Positions 9,427 to 16,903 of a DNA stretch of 64,000 nt are shown here, piece by piece. Both the position numbers and the translations under genes were made by a program. The number at the start of each line of letters is the position of its first letter. Position 1 is the stretch's first letter. The notes beneath the pieces were generated by a model that saw only the letters and a program-made list of their open reading frames with translations, was not told the DNA's origin and made no database searches. The stretch covers positions 11,320 through 75,319 of the forward strand of contig NZ_JAYREK010000017.1 in the NCBI RefSeq assembly GCF_041908905.1, in the 5' to 3' direction. Source of the stretch: Zoogloea sp041908905 (GTDB lineage Bacteria > Pseudomonadota > Gammaproteobacteria > Burkholderiales > Rhodocyclaceae).

Positions 9427-9465
9427 CATTCTGGCTTTATTTCCTCACAGGAAACAACCAGAATG
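9427..9465. repeat. Strong nested inverted repeat upstream of the DMT transporter
   Basis: Outer arms CATTCTGG (9427-9434) and CCAGAATG (9458-9465) are perfect, and an inner perfect pair TTTCCT-CAC-AGGAAA sits at 9440-9454. The element lies 80 bases before the DMT start in a 260-base gap. No T-run follows on either strand, so it is not an ordinary intrinsic terminator. It may be an operator or a leader structure. Confidence 0.5.
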
Positions 9466-9544
9466 CACGCCCTATCGTCCCGAAGAGCCGCCTGCAGCCT
9501 GCCGGCGCGGCTTTCGGAGCGGACAACGACTCCACACGAAAACC

Positions 9545-10462
9545 ATGCGTCGTCCCCACTTCAACCCCTATCTGCTGCTGGCCCTGACCTCCCTGTTCTG
9601 GGCCGGCAACATGGTGATGAGCCGCGGCCTGCGGGCCGACCTGCCGCCGGTGGCACTGGCCTTCTGGCGCTGGGTCACCGCCTTCTGCTGCGTGCTGCCG
9701 CTGGCCCTGCCCCATCTGCGTGCCCAGTGGCCGCTGCTGCGGGCGGCCTGGAAGAAGCTGATCTTTCTCGGCATCTTCGGGGTGGGCTTCTACAACACCT
9801 TCTCCTACGTGGCGGTGCAGTACACCACCGCCACCAGCGCGACCCTGCTCAACTCCTTCATCCCGGTGGTGACCAGCGTGCTGGCGCTGGCCTTCTTCGG
9901 GCGGCGCCTGTCGCGACCCGAGGTGATCGGCGGGCTGATCTCGCTGGTCGGGGTCGTGCTGCTGATCAGCCGCGGCAGCATCGCCACGCTGCTCGGGCTG
10001 GAGCTCAACACCGGCGACCTGTGGATGCTGCTGGCGGTGCTGTCGTGGAGCCTCTACACCGCCTTCCTGCAGTGGCGGCCCCAGGGGGTGCACCCGATGC
10101 TGCTGCTGGCGGCCTTCATCGTGGTGGGCCTGGCGGTGATGGCGCCGATGTACGCCTGGGAGCTGTCCACCGGCGCCGCCGTGAACCTGCACGCCGGCTC
10201 CCTGGCCGGCATCCTGTACGCGGGCGTGGTGGCGGCCTTCCTGGGCTTCGTGTGCTTCAACGCCGGCGTGGCCCGGGTGGGGCCGGCGGTGGGCTCGCTG
10301 TTCATCCACCTGATGCCGGTGTTCGCGTCGATCTTGTCGGCGCTGGTGCTGGGCGAGACACCCGCCTGGTACCACTACGCGGGGATGGCGCTCGTCTTCA
10401 GCGGCATCCTGCTGACCACCCGCAAGCCTGCCCATCAGCCGATGCCGGCCCCGGCCCGCTGA
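9545..10462 (+). CDS. DMT-superfamily (EamA) transporter
   Basis: A 305-residue inner-membrane protein with ten predicted TM helices in two EamA repeats. The N-terminal motif PYLLLALTSLFWAGNMV and the second-repeat sequence LWMLLAVLSWSLYTAF are typical, as is the late motif LFIHLMPVFASILSALVLGE. Such proteins export or import metabolites or amino acids; the substrate cannot be inferred. The ATG at 9545 is chosen because the family's N-terminus starts there. A BenE-type carrier follows 36 bases later on the same strand. Confidence 0.85.
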   Translation: MRRPHFNPYLLLALTSLFWAGNMVMSRGLRADLPPVALAFWRWVTAFCCVLPLALPHLRAQWPLLRAAWKKLIFLGIFGVGFYNTFSYVAVQYTTATSATLLNSFIPVVTSVLALAFFGRRLSRPEVIGGLISLVGVVLLISRGSIATLLGLELNTGDLWMLLAVLSWSLYTAFLQWRPQGVHPMLLLAAFIVVGLAVMAPMYAWELSTGAAVNLHAGSLAGILYAGVVAAFLGFVCFNAGVARVGPAVGSLFIHLMPVFASILSALVLGETPAWYHYAGMALVFSGILLTTRKPAHQPMPAPAR

Positions 10463-10498
10463 GCTTTCCGCATCTCCCCACGCTTCCAAGGACTCACC

Positions 10499-11737
10499 AT
10501 GCTCGCTCACCTCGAACGCCCGACCGCCCGGGCTCCCGGCCTGCGGCAGATCTTCGCCGACTTCGGCCTCACCTACTTCGCCAACGGCCTGATCGGCTTC
10601 ATCTTCTCGGCCACCGGGCCGGTGGCCATCATCCTGTCGGTGGGCACCCGGGGCGGCCTCAGTCAGGCCGAGCTGGCCTCGTGGGTTTTCGGCGTGTTCT
10701 TCATCAACGGGCTGATCACCCTGGCCATGAGCTGGCGCTACCAGACCCCCCTGGGCTTTGCGTGGACCATCCCCGGCACGGTGCTGGTGGGGCCGGCGCT
10801 GCAGCACCTGAGCTTCGCCGAGGTGATCGGCGCCTTCTATGCCACCAGCGTGCTGATCCTGGTGCTGGGGGCCAGCGGCTGGGTCAAGCGGCTGATGTCG
10901 TCGCTGCCGATGCCCATCGTGATGGGCATGGTGGCGGGGGTGTTCCTGCGCTTCGGGCTGGACCTGGTGCGCGCGCTGCACAGCGACGTGGGCATCGCCG
11001 GCCCGATGGTGGTGGCCTTTTTGCTGCTGTCGGCGAGCGCCACCTGGGGCAAGCGCATCCCGCCGGTGATCGGCGCGCTGGTGGTGGGCGCCATCGCGAT
11101 CGGCCTGCTCGGCCGGGTGGACGCCTCGGTGGTGCACAGCTTCGCCTTCGCCGCGCCGGTGGTGCAGGCGCCGGTGTGGTCGGTGGGCGCGCTGGTCGAG
11201 CTGGTCGTGCCGCTGGCGATCACCGTGCTGGTGGTGCAGAACGGCCAGGGCGTGGCGGTGCTGAACTCGGTCAAGCACCAGCCGCCGGTCAATACCATCG
11301 CCTTCGTGTCGGGCATCGGCGCGGCCCTGAGCGCCACCGTCGGCGCCGTGAGCAGCTGCCTCACCGGCCCCACCAACGCCCTGCTCACCTCCTCGGGCGA
11401 GCATCACCGCCAGTACACCGCCGCCCTCACCTTCGGCACCTTCGGCGTGCTGTTCGGGCTGATGGCGCCCACCTTCACCGGGCTGATGCTGGCCGCGCCC
11501 AAGGAATACATCATGGTGCTGGGCGGCCTGGCGATGCTGCGCGTGCTGCAGGGCGCCTTCGTGGCATCCTTCGGGGGCGGCAAGTTCACCCTCGGCGCGC
11601 TCATCAGCCTGTGCGTCACCGTGGCCGACCTGGGCATCCTCAACATCGGCGCCGCCTTCTGGGGCCTGGTGGCCGGCTTCGGGGTATCGTGGCTGATGGA
11701 GAAGCGCGACTTCCAGGCCCTCGCCAACGCCAACTGA
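10499..11737 (+). CDS. benE: BenE-family benzoate/H+ symporter-like protein
   Basis: A 412-residue inner-membrane carrier of the BenE family, with about 11-12 TM helices. Family features include FANGLIGFIFSATGPVAIIL near the N-terminus, the glycine-rich LPMPIVMGMVAGVFLRFGLD and SSCLTGPTNALLTSSG. AAGGA precedes the ATG by about 8 bases. No benzoate catabolic genes lie within the window, so benzoate is a family-based guess and another aromatic acid is possible. It sits between the DMT gene and a universal stress protein, with gaps of 36 and 20 bases, consistent with one operon. Confidence 0.83.
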   Translation: MLAHLERPTARAPGLRQIFADFGLTYFANGLIGFIFSATGPVAIILSVGTRGGLSQAELASWVFGVFFINGLITLAMSWRYQTPLGFAWTIPGTVLVGPALQHLSFAEVIGAFYATSVLILVLGASGWVKRLMSSLPMPIVMGMVAGVFLRFGLDLVRALHSDVGIAGPMVVAFLLLSASATWGKRIPPVIGALVVGAIAIGLLGRVDASVVHSFAFAAPVVQAPVWSVGALVELVVPLAITVLVVQNGQGVAVLNSVKHQPPVNTIAFVSGIGAALSATVGAVSSCLTGPTNALLTSSGEHHRQYTAALTFGTFGVLFGLMAPTFTGLMLAAPKEYIMVLGGLAMLRVLQGAFVASFGGGKFTLGALISLCVTVADLGILNIGAAFWGLVAGFGVSWLMEKRDFQALANAN

Positions 11738-11757
11738 CCAGCCCAGGGAGGCTCACC

Positions 11758-12201
11758 ATGTTCAAGCACCTGCTCGTCCCCACCGACGGTTCCGACCTCT
11801 CCCGGCTCGCCGCCGCGAAGGCGATCGCCTTCGCCGGCGAGACCGGCGCCCGCCTCACCTTCTTCGTCGCGCTGCCGCAGCACCCGGTGTCCTTCCACGA
11901 GGGCTACGGCCTCACCGACGCCGGCACCCGGGCGCGCCTGATCGCCACCGCCGAGCAGCAGGGCCGCGCCATCCTCGACCCGCTGGTGGCCGAGGCCACG
12001 GCAGCCGGAGTCTCCGCCGAGGCCGCCGCCACGCCCTGCGCGACGGTGCACGACGGCATCATCGCCGCCGCCGCCCACCACGGCTGCGACCTGATCTTCA
12101 TGGCCTCCCACGGCCGGCGCGGCATCGGCGCGCTGCTGCTGGGCAGCGAGACCCAGAAGGTGCTCACCCACTCCACGATCCCGGTGCTGGTGCACCGTTG
12201 A
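11758..12201 (+). CDS. Universal stress protein (UspA family)
   Basis: A 147-residue single-domain Usp protein of normal length. The N-terminal KHLLVPTDGSDLS and the ATP-binding glycine motif near the end (ASHGRRGIGALLLGSET) are both present, so nucleotide binding is expected. GGGAGG precedes the ATG. It lies 20 bases after benE and 13 bases before the MATE gene, so it is probably induced together with these carriers. Confidence 0.9.
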   Translation: MFKHLLVPTDGSDLSRLAAAKAIAFAGETGARLTFFVALPQHPVSFHEGYGLTDAGTRARLIATAEQQGRAILDPLVAEATAAGVSAEAAATPCATVHDGIIAAAAHHGCDLIFMASHGRRGIGALLLGSETQKVLTHSTIPVLVHR

Positions 12202-12214
12202 CCCGGCCCGCCCC

Positions 12215-13573
12215 TTGACCGCCCCCCACGCCTCCGCCGGCGCCATCGTGCGCCAGCTCTTCCACCACGCCTGGCCGATCCTGGTCGCGCAGCTACTGTC
12301 GATGGCGATGATGATCGCCGACACCCTGATCGCCGGGCGCTACGGCACCCTCGACCTCGCCGGGGTGGCCATCGGCAGCAGCTTCTACATCTCGGTGGTG
12401 ATGCTGCTGGGGGGCATCCTGCAGGCGGTGGCGCCCACCGTGGCCCACCACGTGGGCGCCGGCCGCACCGGGGAGATCGGCCCCGCGCTGCAACAGGGCT
12501 TCTGGCTCGCCGCGATGCTGGCGCTGCCGGGGGTCGCGGTGCTGCTGGCGCCGGGTCCGCTGCTGGCGCTGGCCGAGGTGCCACCGGACGTGGCGGAGCT
12601 GGCGTCCCGTTACCTCGCCGCCACCGCCGCGGGCCTGCCGGCGCTGCTCTTCTATCGCAGCTTCTACGCCTTCAACAACGCCGTCGGCCGGCCGCGGGCG
12701 CTGATGGCGATCAGCGCCATCGTGACCAGCGTGCATCTGCCGCTGGCCTGGGCGCTCACCAACGGCGCGGCGGGCCTGCCCGAACTGGGCGGCGCCGGCT
12801 GCGGCGTATCGACGGCCATCATCAACTGGCTGGCCCTGCTGTGCGGCCTGACCTACCTGGTGCGCAACCGGGCCTACCGGCAGTACCACCTCTTCAGCCG
12901 CTGGCGGCCGCCCCACCCGGGCGAACTCGGCAAGCTGCTGCGGCTGGGCCTGCCGATGGGGCTGTCCACCTTCATCGACATCAGCTCCTTCACACTGATC
13001 GCGATCCTGGTGGCACGGCTGGGGGTGGAGACCGTCGCCGGCCACCGGGTGATCGCCAACTTCACCGGGGTGATCTACATGCTGCCGCTGGCCCTGTCGA
13101 TCGCCACGATGGTGCTGGTCGGGCAGGCCGTCGGCGCCAACGACCCGGCCCGGGCCCGGCTCACCGCACGGCTGGGCATGGGCCTCGCCGGCGGGGTGGC
13201 GCTGGTGATGGGCATCCTGCTGTGGCTGCTGCGGGAGCCGTTGGTGGGCTTGTCCACCACCGACCCGGCAGTGCAGGGGGTGGCGCTGGGGCTGGTGCTC
13301 TACCTGTGCTTCTACCAGGGCTTCGACGGCCTGCAGACGGTGGCCGCCCACGCCCTGCGCGGCTACAAGGTGACGCTGCTGCCGATGGTGCTGCACACCG
13401 TCTGCTTCTGGGGCATCGGCCTGTCGGGCGGCTACTGGCTGAGCTTCCACGCCCCGTGGCGCGCCGGCACGCCGTCGGTGGCCGGGTTCTGGGAGGGTTG
13501 CGTGGTGGCCACCGTCGCCGCGACGCTGCTCTTCGGCGCCCTGCTCCGCCGGGTCTCGCGGGACAGGCTGTAG
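12215..13573 (+). CDS. MATE-family efflux transporter
   Basis: A 452-residue, 12-TM multidrug and toxin extrusion protein of NorM type. The first repeat begins with AWPILVAQLLSMAMMIADTLIAGRYG and the second with RLGLPMGLSTFIDISSF; the loop VAGHRVIANFTGVIYMLPLAL is characteristic. The apparent start is TTG at 12215, since no ATG or GTG fits the family N-terminus. It closes the DMT-benE-usp-MATE run and converges on the next minus-strand gene. Confidence 0.88.
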   Translation: MTAPHASAGAIVRQLFHHAWPILVAQLLSMAMMIADTLIAGRYGTLDLAGVAIGSSFYISVVMLLGGILQAVAPTVAHHVGAGRTGEIGPALQQGFWLAAMLALPGVAVLLAPGPLLALAEVPPDVAELASRYLAATAAGLPALLFYRSFYAFNNAVGRPRALMAISAIVTSVHLPLAWALTNGAAGLPELGGAGCGVSTAIINWLALLCGLTYLVRNRAYRQYHLFSRWRPPHPGELGKLLRLGLPMGLSTFIDISSFTLIAILVARLGVETVAGHRVIANFTGVIYMLPLALSIATMVLVGQAVGANDPARARLTARLGMGLAGGVALVMGILLWLLREPLVGLSTTDPAVQGVALGLVLYLCFYQGFDGLQTVAAHALRGYKVTLLPMVLHTVCFWGIGLSGGYWLSFHAPWRAGTPSVAGFWEGCVVATVAATLLFGALLRRVSRDRL

Positions 13574-13661
13574 CGGGTTCCGGCCCCCGACGCGGCGCCC
13601 ATCGGAAGCCCCGCGCCGCCGGCCGCCGCGGTGACGGCCCGAGCGCTTCGGGGCGGCCGCA

Positions 13662-14177
13662 TCAATCCGCCGGCAGTTCGCCCAGCGCGGCCTCGCAGGC
13701 GGCGATGTTGGCCTGGTGGGAGCGGCGCATCTCCTCCAGCATCGCCCGCGCCTCGGCGTCCTGGACCACAGGCAGCAGCGCCTCGATCCTGCGCACCACC
13801 CAGGCCTGGCCCTTGTTCACAAAATGCAGGCGGGCGGCGAGGCCGTCGATGGCCAGAGTCTTGCCGACGAAGGCGCCGGTCTCGTGGGACGCGGCCCCGC
13901 CCAGGCGGCGGAGGGTCTGGTAGAGCAGCACGGCGTTGGCGCCCTCGTCCTTCTGCAGCGCCTTGAGCAGCGCGTGGAGCGGCGACGAGACCTCCACGCT
14001 GTCGCGCAGCACCGCCAGCACGCGGGCACCGGCCCGCTCGGCCTCCAGCAGGGCGTTGAGCCCGTCCACCACGGCCGGGTCGGGCGCCTCGCCGAAGTAG
14101 CCCGGAAACTCGGCCGCGTAACACGGGGGCGAACTGCAGGACGGCGGCGGATTGGAATCGTCGGTGTCGTGGGCCAT
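13662..14177 (-). CDS. Hypothetical protein resembling DUF6306, in NnrS cluster
   Basis: A 171-residue soluble protein, mostly helical, with an N-terminal Ser/Pro/Cys-rich stretch (SCSSPPC) followed by LLEAERAGARVL and regularly spaced acidic and His residues that recall ferritin-like helical bundles. I believe proteins of this type are annotated DUF6306, but cannot confirm it. It follows the FmdE-like gene by 15 bases, and the ATG has GGAGGA upstream. Its place beside NnrS suggests a role linked to nitric oxide or anaerobic respiration (inference from neighbours). Confidence 0.65.
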   Translation of the reverse strand: MAHDTDDSNPPPSCSSPPCYAAEFPGYFGEAPDPAVVDGLNALLEAERAGARVLAVLRDSVEVSSPLHALLKALQKDEGANAVLLYQTLRRLGGAASHETGAFVGKTLAIDGLAARLHFVNKGQAWVVRRIEALLPVVQDAEARAMLEEMRRSHQANIAACEAALGELPAD

Positions 14178-14192
14178 GGTGTCCTCCGGGGG

Positions 14193-14816
14193 CTAGGTCG
14201 GCTCGGTCGGCGCGGGGCGGACGACGAAGACCGCCGGATCGTCGCCATGCTCCAGCAGCACGCGGCGCACCCGCGCCTGCCACAGCTCGCCAAACTGCCG
14301 GGCCTCGGCGGGGCGGGCGTGGCCGCTGAGGCAGGCCTGCATCAGCGGCGCCATCCGGGGGTCGGCGGGCACCTCGCGCAGGTGGGCCACGGCGTCCACG
14401 GCGGCGCCGGTGTCGAGGCGGGTGAAGCGCAGGTCGAGGGGCTGGCGGGCGTCGAAATCGAGCAGGCCGCGCCGGTCGAAGCGCCCCGCCAGGCCCTTGA
14501 AGCCGGTGTCGGTGGTAGCGCCGGTGAGCAGGCTGACCACGTTGGCGATCACGCCGGTGACACCCGCCGTGCGGGACTCGCGGAAGGCCACCCTGACCCC
14601 GCCCCGCTCCGGCAGCGCCTCGCCGTACAGGGCGCGCAGGGCCTGGTGGGTCAGCCAGTAGGCGCCGGCGACGGTGGGGCAGGAGTGGCCGGCGAGGCGC
14701 ACCGCGTCGGGATAGGCGTATTCGATGATGCCGCCGTCGCAGGCCCCGAGAAAGTCTGCCAGCGGATCGTGCAGGCGGATGCGCGGCACGGCATCGAAGA
14801 AATCCGGGTAGCGCAT
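14193..14816 (-). CDS. FmdE-like domain protein
   Basis: A 207-residue protein with an FmdE (formylmethanofuran dehydrogenase subunit E)-like motif, AGHSCPTVAGAYW, whose His and Cys resemble metal ligands. Later sequence (RESRTAGVTGVIANVVSLLTGAT) also fits the FmdE-like fold. ATG at 14816 has AAGGAGG 5 bases upstream; the frame extends further but without support. An FNR/Dnr-like site lies 55 bases before the start. The biochemical role in non-methanogens is unknown. Confidence 0.7.
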   Translation of the reverse strand: MRYPDFFDAVPRIRLHDPLADFLGACDGGIIEYAYPDAVRLAGHSCPTVAGAYWLTHQALRALYGEALPERGGVRVAFRESRTAGVTGVIANVVSLLTGATTDTGFKGLAGRFDRRGLLDFDARQPLDLRFTRLDTGAAVDAVAHLREVPADPRMAPLMQACLSGHARPAEARQFGELWQARVRRVLLEHGDDPAVFVVRPAPTEPT

Positions 14817-14870
14817 CGCGCCTCCTTGCATCGGAAAACCCCAGCTTGGCAACGCGCCGCTTGGCCCGCC

Positions 14871-14884
14871 TTGATCCGGAACAG
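14871..14884 (-). promoter_or_regulatory. FNR/Dnr-like binding site (copy 1)
   Basis: TTGATCCGGAACAG fits the FNR/Dnr pattern TTGAT-N4-ATCAA at the first half-site and partly at the second. It lies 55 bases upstream of the FmdE-like start. Almost the same sequence, with the same flanks, lies 63 bases before nnrS. Confidence 0.5.
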
Positions 14885-14955
14885 GTGGCCGCGCAAACAT
14901 TGAAGCGACCACCGGATGGGCCCGCCGGAGCGCGCCCGGCACGATGCCGGAAGGC

Positions 14956-16116
14956 TCAATGCACCTTGCCGTCGATGCGCGGCGCGGTGAGGCGCGGCAG
15001 CAGGCGCAGGCCGAGGATGCCGAAGGCCAGCAGCCACGCCCCCGCCGACAGGTGGATCCAGCGCCCATAGGCGGCCGGCAGCAGCTGGGGCAGCACGATG
15101 CGGGCCACCAGCCCCGCCAGCATGATCCACAACACCAGCTTGTCGGCGCTGTCGAACACCACCTTGCGGCCGGTGTGACCCTTGGAGATGCGCACGAACA
15201 TCGCCGGGATGATCAGCCCCATCACGCCGAAGGTGAACAGATGCACCGACACGCTGCCGACCCAGGCCGGCGCGGCGAGCAGACCGGCGGCCTCGACGAG
15301 GAGCTGGGCAAGGATGGCGAGATAGCCGAGAAACATCACCGCCAGGTCGATGCGGGTGAAGCCCAGGCCCGGCCGCCAGCCCACAAAGCGCACGGCCAGC
15401 AGCAGCGCCAGCAGGCCGAGGAGCACCGCCGCCAGCGGCACCGGCAGCCAGGCCTGGAACACCAGCGCCAGCCCGAGCAGCTTGATGGCACCGTCGAGCC
15501 GCCGGTCACGCAGCAGCTCCACCTGGAACAGGCCCTTCATGAACTGGGTCAGGGTGCGCTCCAGCATCACCAGGAAGGCCATCCGGTAGAGGCCAATGGC
15601 CATCGTCACCCCGGCGTGGAAATGCGCCTCGTCCAGCACCAGCAGCTTGGCCGCGACAAAGGCCGGCAGTACGACGTAAAAGAAAGGGTTGTCGGCGAAG
15701 CTGTCCTGCCGGCGATGGCGCAGCAGCGTCCACAGCAGCATCGCCACGATGGCGGCGAGGAACAGCAGGTTGGAGAGCCGGAACAGCAGCGGCGGCCAGC
15801 CGGCGCCGAAGGCCATGCCCACCCGCTCGAACAGCCAGGCCGCCACCAGCCCGATCAGCGGCAGCCCGTGCCAGCCGCGCACCTGCACCCAGTTCTTGGT
15901 GGCGGTGAGCAGGAAGCCTCCCATCACCGCCCAGCCAAAGCCGAAGAACATCTCGTGGGCGTGCCACTGGAGGGCGCTCACCGGGCTGGCCGGCGGCGGC
16001 AACGCGCCGGTGAACATCAGCGCCCACAGCAGCGGAAAAGCCAGCCCGGCGAGGCAGGCGAGCAGAAAGAAGGGACGGAAGCCGACGAGCCAGAGGGGAT
16101 GGGCGGAGGGGTTCAT
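14956..16116 (-). CDS. nnrS: NnrS family protein
   Basis: A 386-residue inner-membrane protein with 12 predicted TM helices. NnrS signatures are clear: WLVGFRPFFLLACL at the start, LQWHAHEMFFGFGWAVMGGFLLTATKNW, and LHVTFGVMG-like VHLFTFGVMGLIIPAMFVRISKGHTGR. NnrS is a haem- and copper-containing protein that helps denitrifying and pathogenic bacteria resist nitrosative stress. ATG at 16116 matches the family start. It reads toward, but is separated by 140 bases from, the FmdE-like gene, which has its own copy of the regulatory site. Confidence 0.9.
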   Translation of the reverse strand: MNPSAHPLWLVGFRPFFLLACLAGLAFPLLWALMFTGALPPPASPVSALQWHAHEMFFGFGWAVMGGFLLTATKNWVQVRGWHGLPLIGLVAAWLFERVGMAFGAGWPPLLFRLSNLLFLAAIVAMLLWTLLRHRRQDSFADNPFFYVVLPAFVAAKLLVLDEAHFHAGVTMAIGLYRMAFLVMLERTLTQFMKGLFQVELLRDRRLDGAIKLLGLALVFQAWLPVPLAAVLLGLLALLLAVRFVGWRPGLGFTRIDLAVMFLGYLAILAQLLVEAAGLLAAPAWVGSVSVHLFTFGVMGLIIPAMFVRISKGHTGRKVVFDSADKLVLWIMLAGLVARIVLPQLLPAAYGRWIHLSAGAWLLAFGILGLRLLPRLTAPRIDGKVH

Positions 16117-16178
16117 GGGTGGGCCGGAGCAGTGCCATCGAGACCACCGAACCCTACGCCGCCCGGTCGCCCCCCGCC

Positions 16179-16192
16179 TTGACCCGGAACAG
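16179..16192 (-). promoter_or_regulatory. FNR/Dnr-like binding site (copy 2)
   Basis: TTGACCCGGAACAG lies 63 bases upstream of nnrS. It differs at one base from copy 1, and the flanking CGCC and GT are shared. A site at this distance from the start codon suits activation by a Crp/FNR-type regulator responding to low oxygen or NO. Confidence 0.5.
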
Positions 16193-16220
16193 GTTACCCG
16201 GGCCACCCGGGCACGACCGG

Positions 16221-16733
16221 TCAGTGGCCGTGACCGTGCCCATGGCCATGGCCCCGCTCGCCCCAGCCGCGCCCCTCGCCCCGGCCCTCGTCGTGACGCT
16301 CCCGGCGGCCCTCGCCGCGGCGATCGGAGTAATCGGGTCGACCGTCGTCGTAACCGTAGGCCCGCGGCGGCGGGGCATCGACGTACTGGTAGCCGTGGTG
16401 CTCCCGGTAGCGGGGCGCGTAAACATCGCGATACCAGCCGTCCTGGACGAAATAGACCGGATAGCCGCAGGCGTTGTAGCGCCCGCAGTAGCGGCTCCAT
16501 TTGCGGGCATGGCCGGGCGGCACGCGCAGGTACAGGGGCTCGCGGACCACACGGACCGGCGCCGGCTGGATCACCACGGGCTGCGGATACATCACCATCG
16601 GGCGGGGAAAGCCGCCGATATCGAGGCGGCCGTAAAAATTGGGGTCGCCGATGCTGATCGACACGCCCACGTCGGCGGCCAGCGCGCCGTGGGCGAGGGT
16701 CGCCAGCGCGACGGCGGACAAAATTCGCTTCAT
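16221..16733 (-). CDS. Secreted protein with histidine/glycine tail
   Basis: A 170-residue exported protein. The signal peptide is MKRILSAVALATLAHGALA. The mature part has a Pro/Val-rich segment, then PGHARKWSRYCGRYNACGYPVYFVQDGWYRDVY, which resembles small periplasmic proteins of betaproteobacteria with no assigned function. It ends in an Arg/Glu/Gly-rich stretch and GHGHGHGHGH. Alternating Gly-His suggests binding of Ni, Cu or Zn (inference). ATG at 16733 has GGAGA 8 bases upstream. The gene follows no close partner but reads toward nnrS. Confidence 0.78.
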   Translation of the reverse strand: MKRILSAVALATLAHGALAADVGVSISIGDPNFYGRLDIGGFPRPMVMYPQPVVIQPAPVRVVREPLYLRVPPGHARKWSRYCGRYNACGYPVYFVQDGWYRDVYAPRYREHHGYQYVDAPPPRAYGYDDGRPDYSDRRGEGRRERHDEGRGEGRGWGERGHGHGHGHGH

Positions 16734-16903
16734 CGTGAAATCTCCGTTTTGAACCGGCGAGCGGCCCGCCCATCCTGTGCCACCCTGGTTGCGGCCCACC
16801 GCGACAGGCGACACGCCCCGGTTGCGGCAACTCTAGCCGGGCGGCACGGCGCGGGCTGTAAGCGACTGTAAGCACATGCTGCGGAGCCCCGGCGGCGCGG
16901 AGG

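Noticed and set aside
9437..11407. 656-codon minus-strand frame opposite DMT and benE
   Set aside because: Rich in His, Gln, Arg and Gly with no family motifs, and crosses two real transporter genes.
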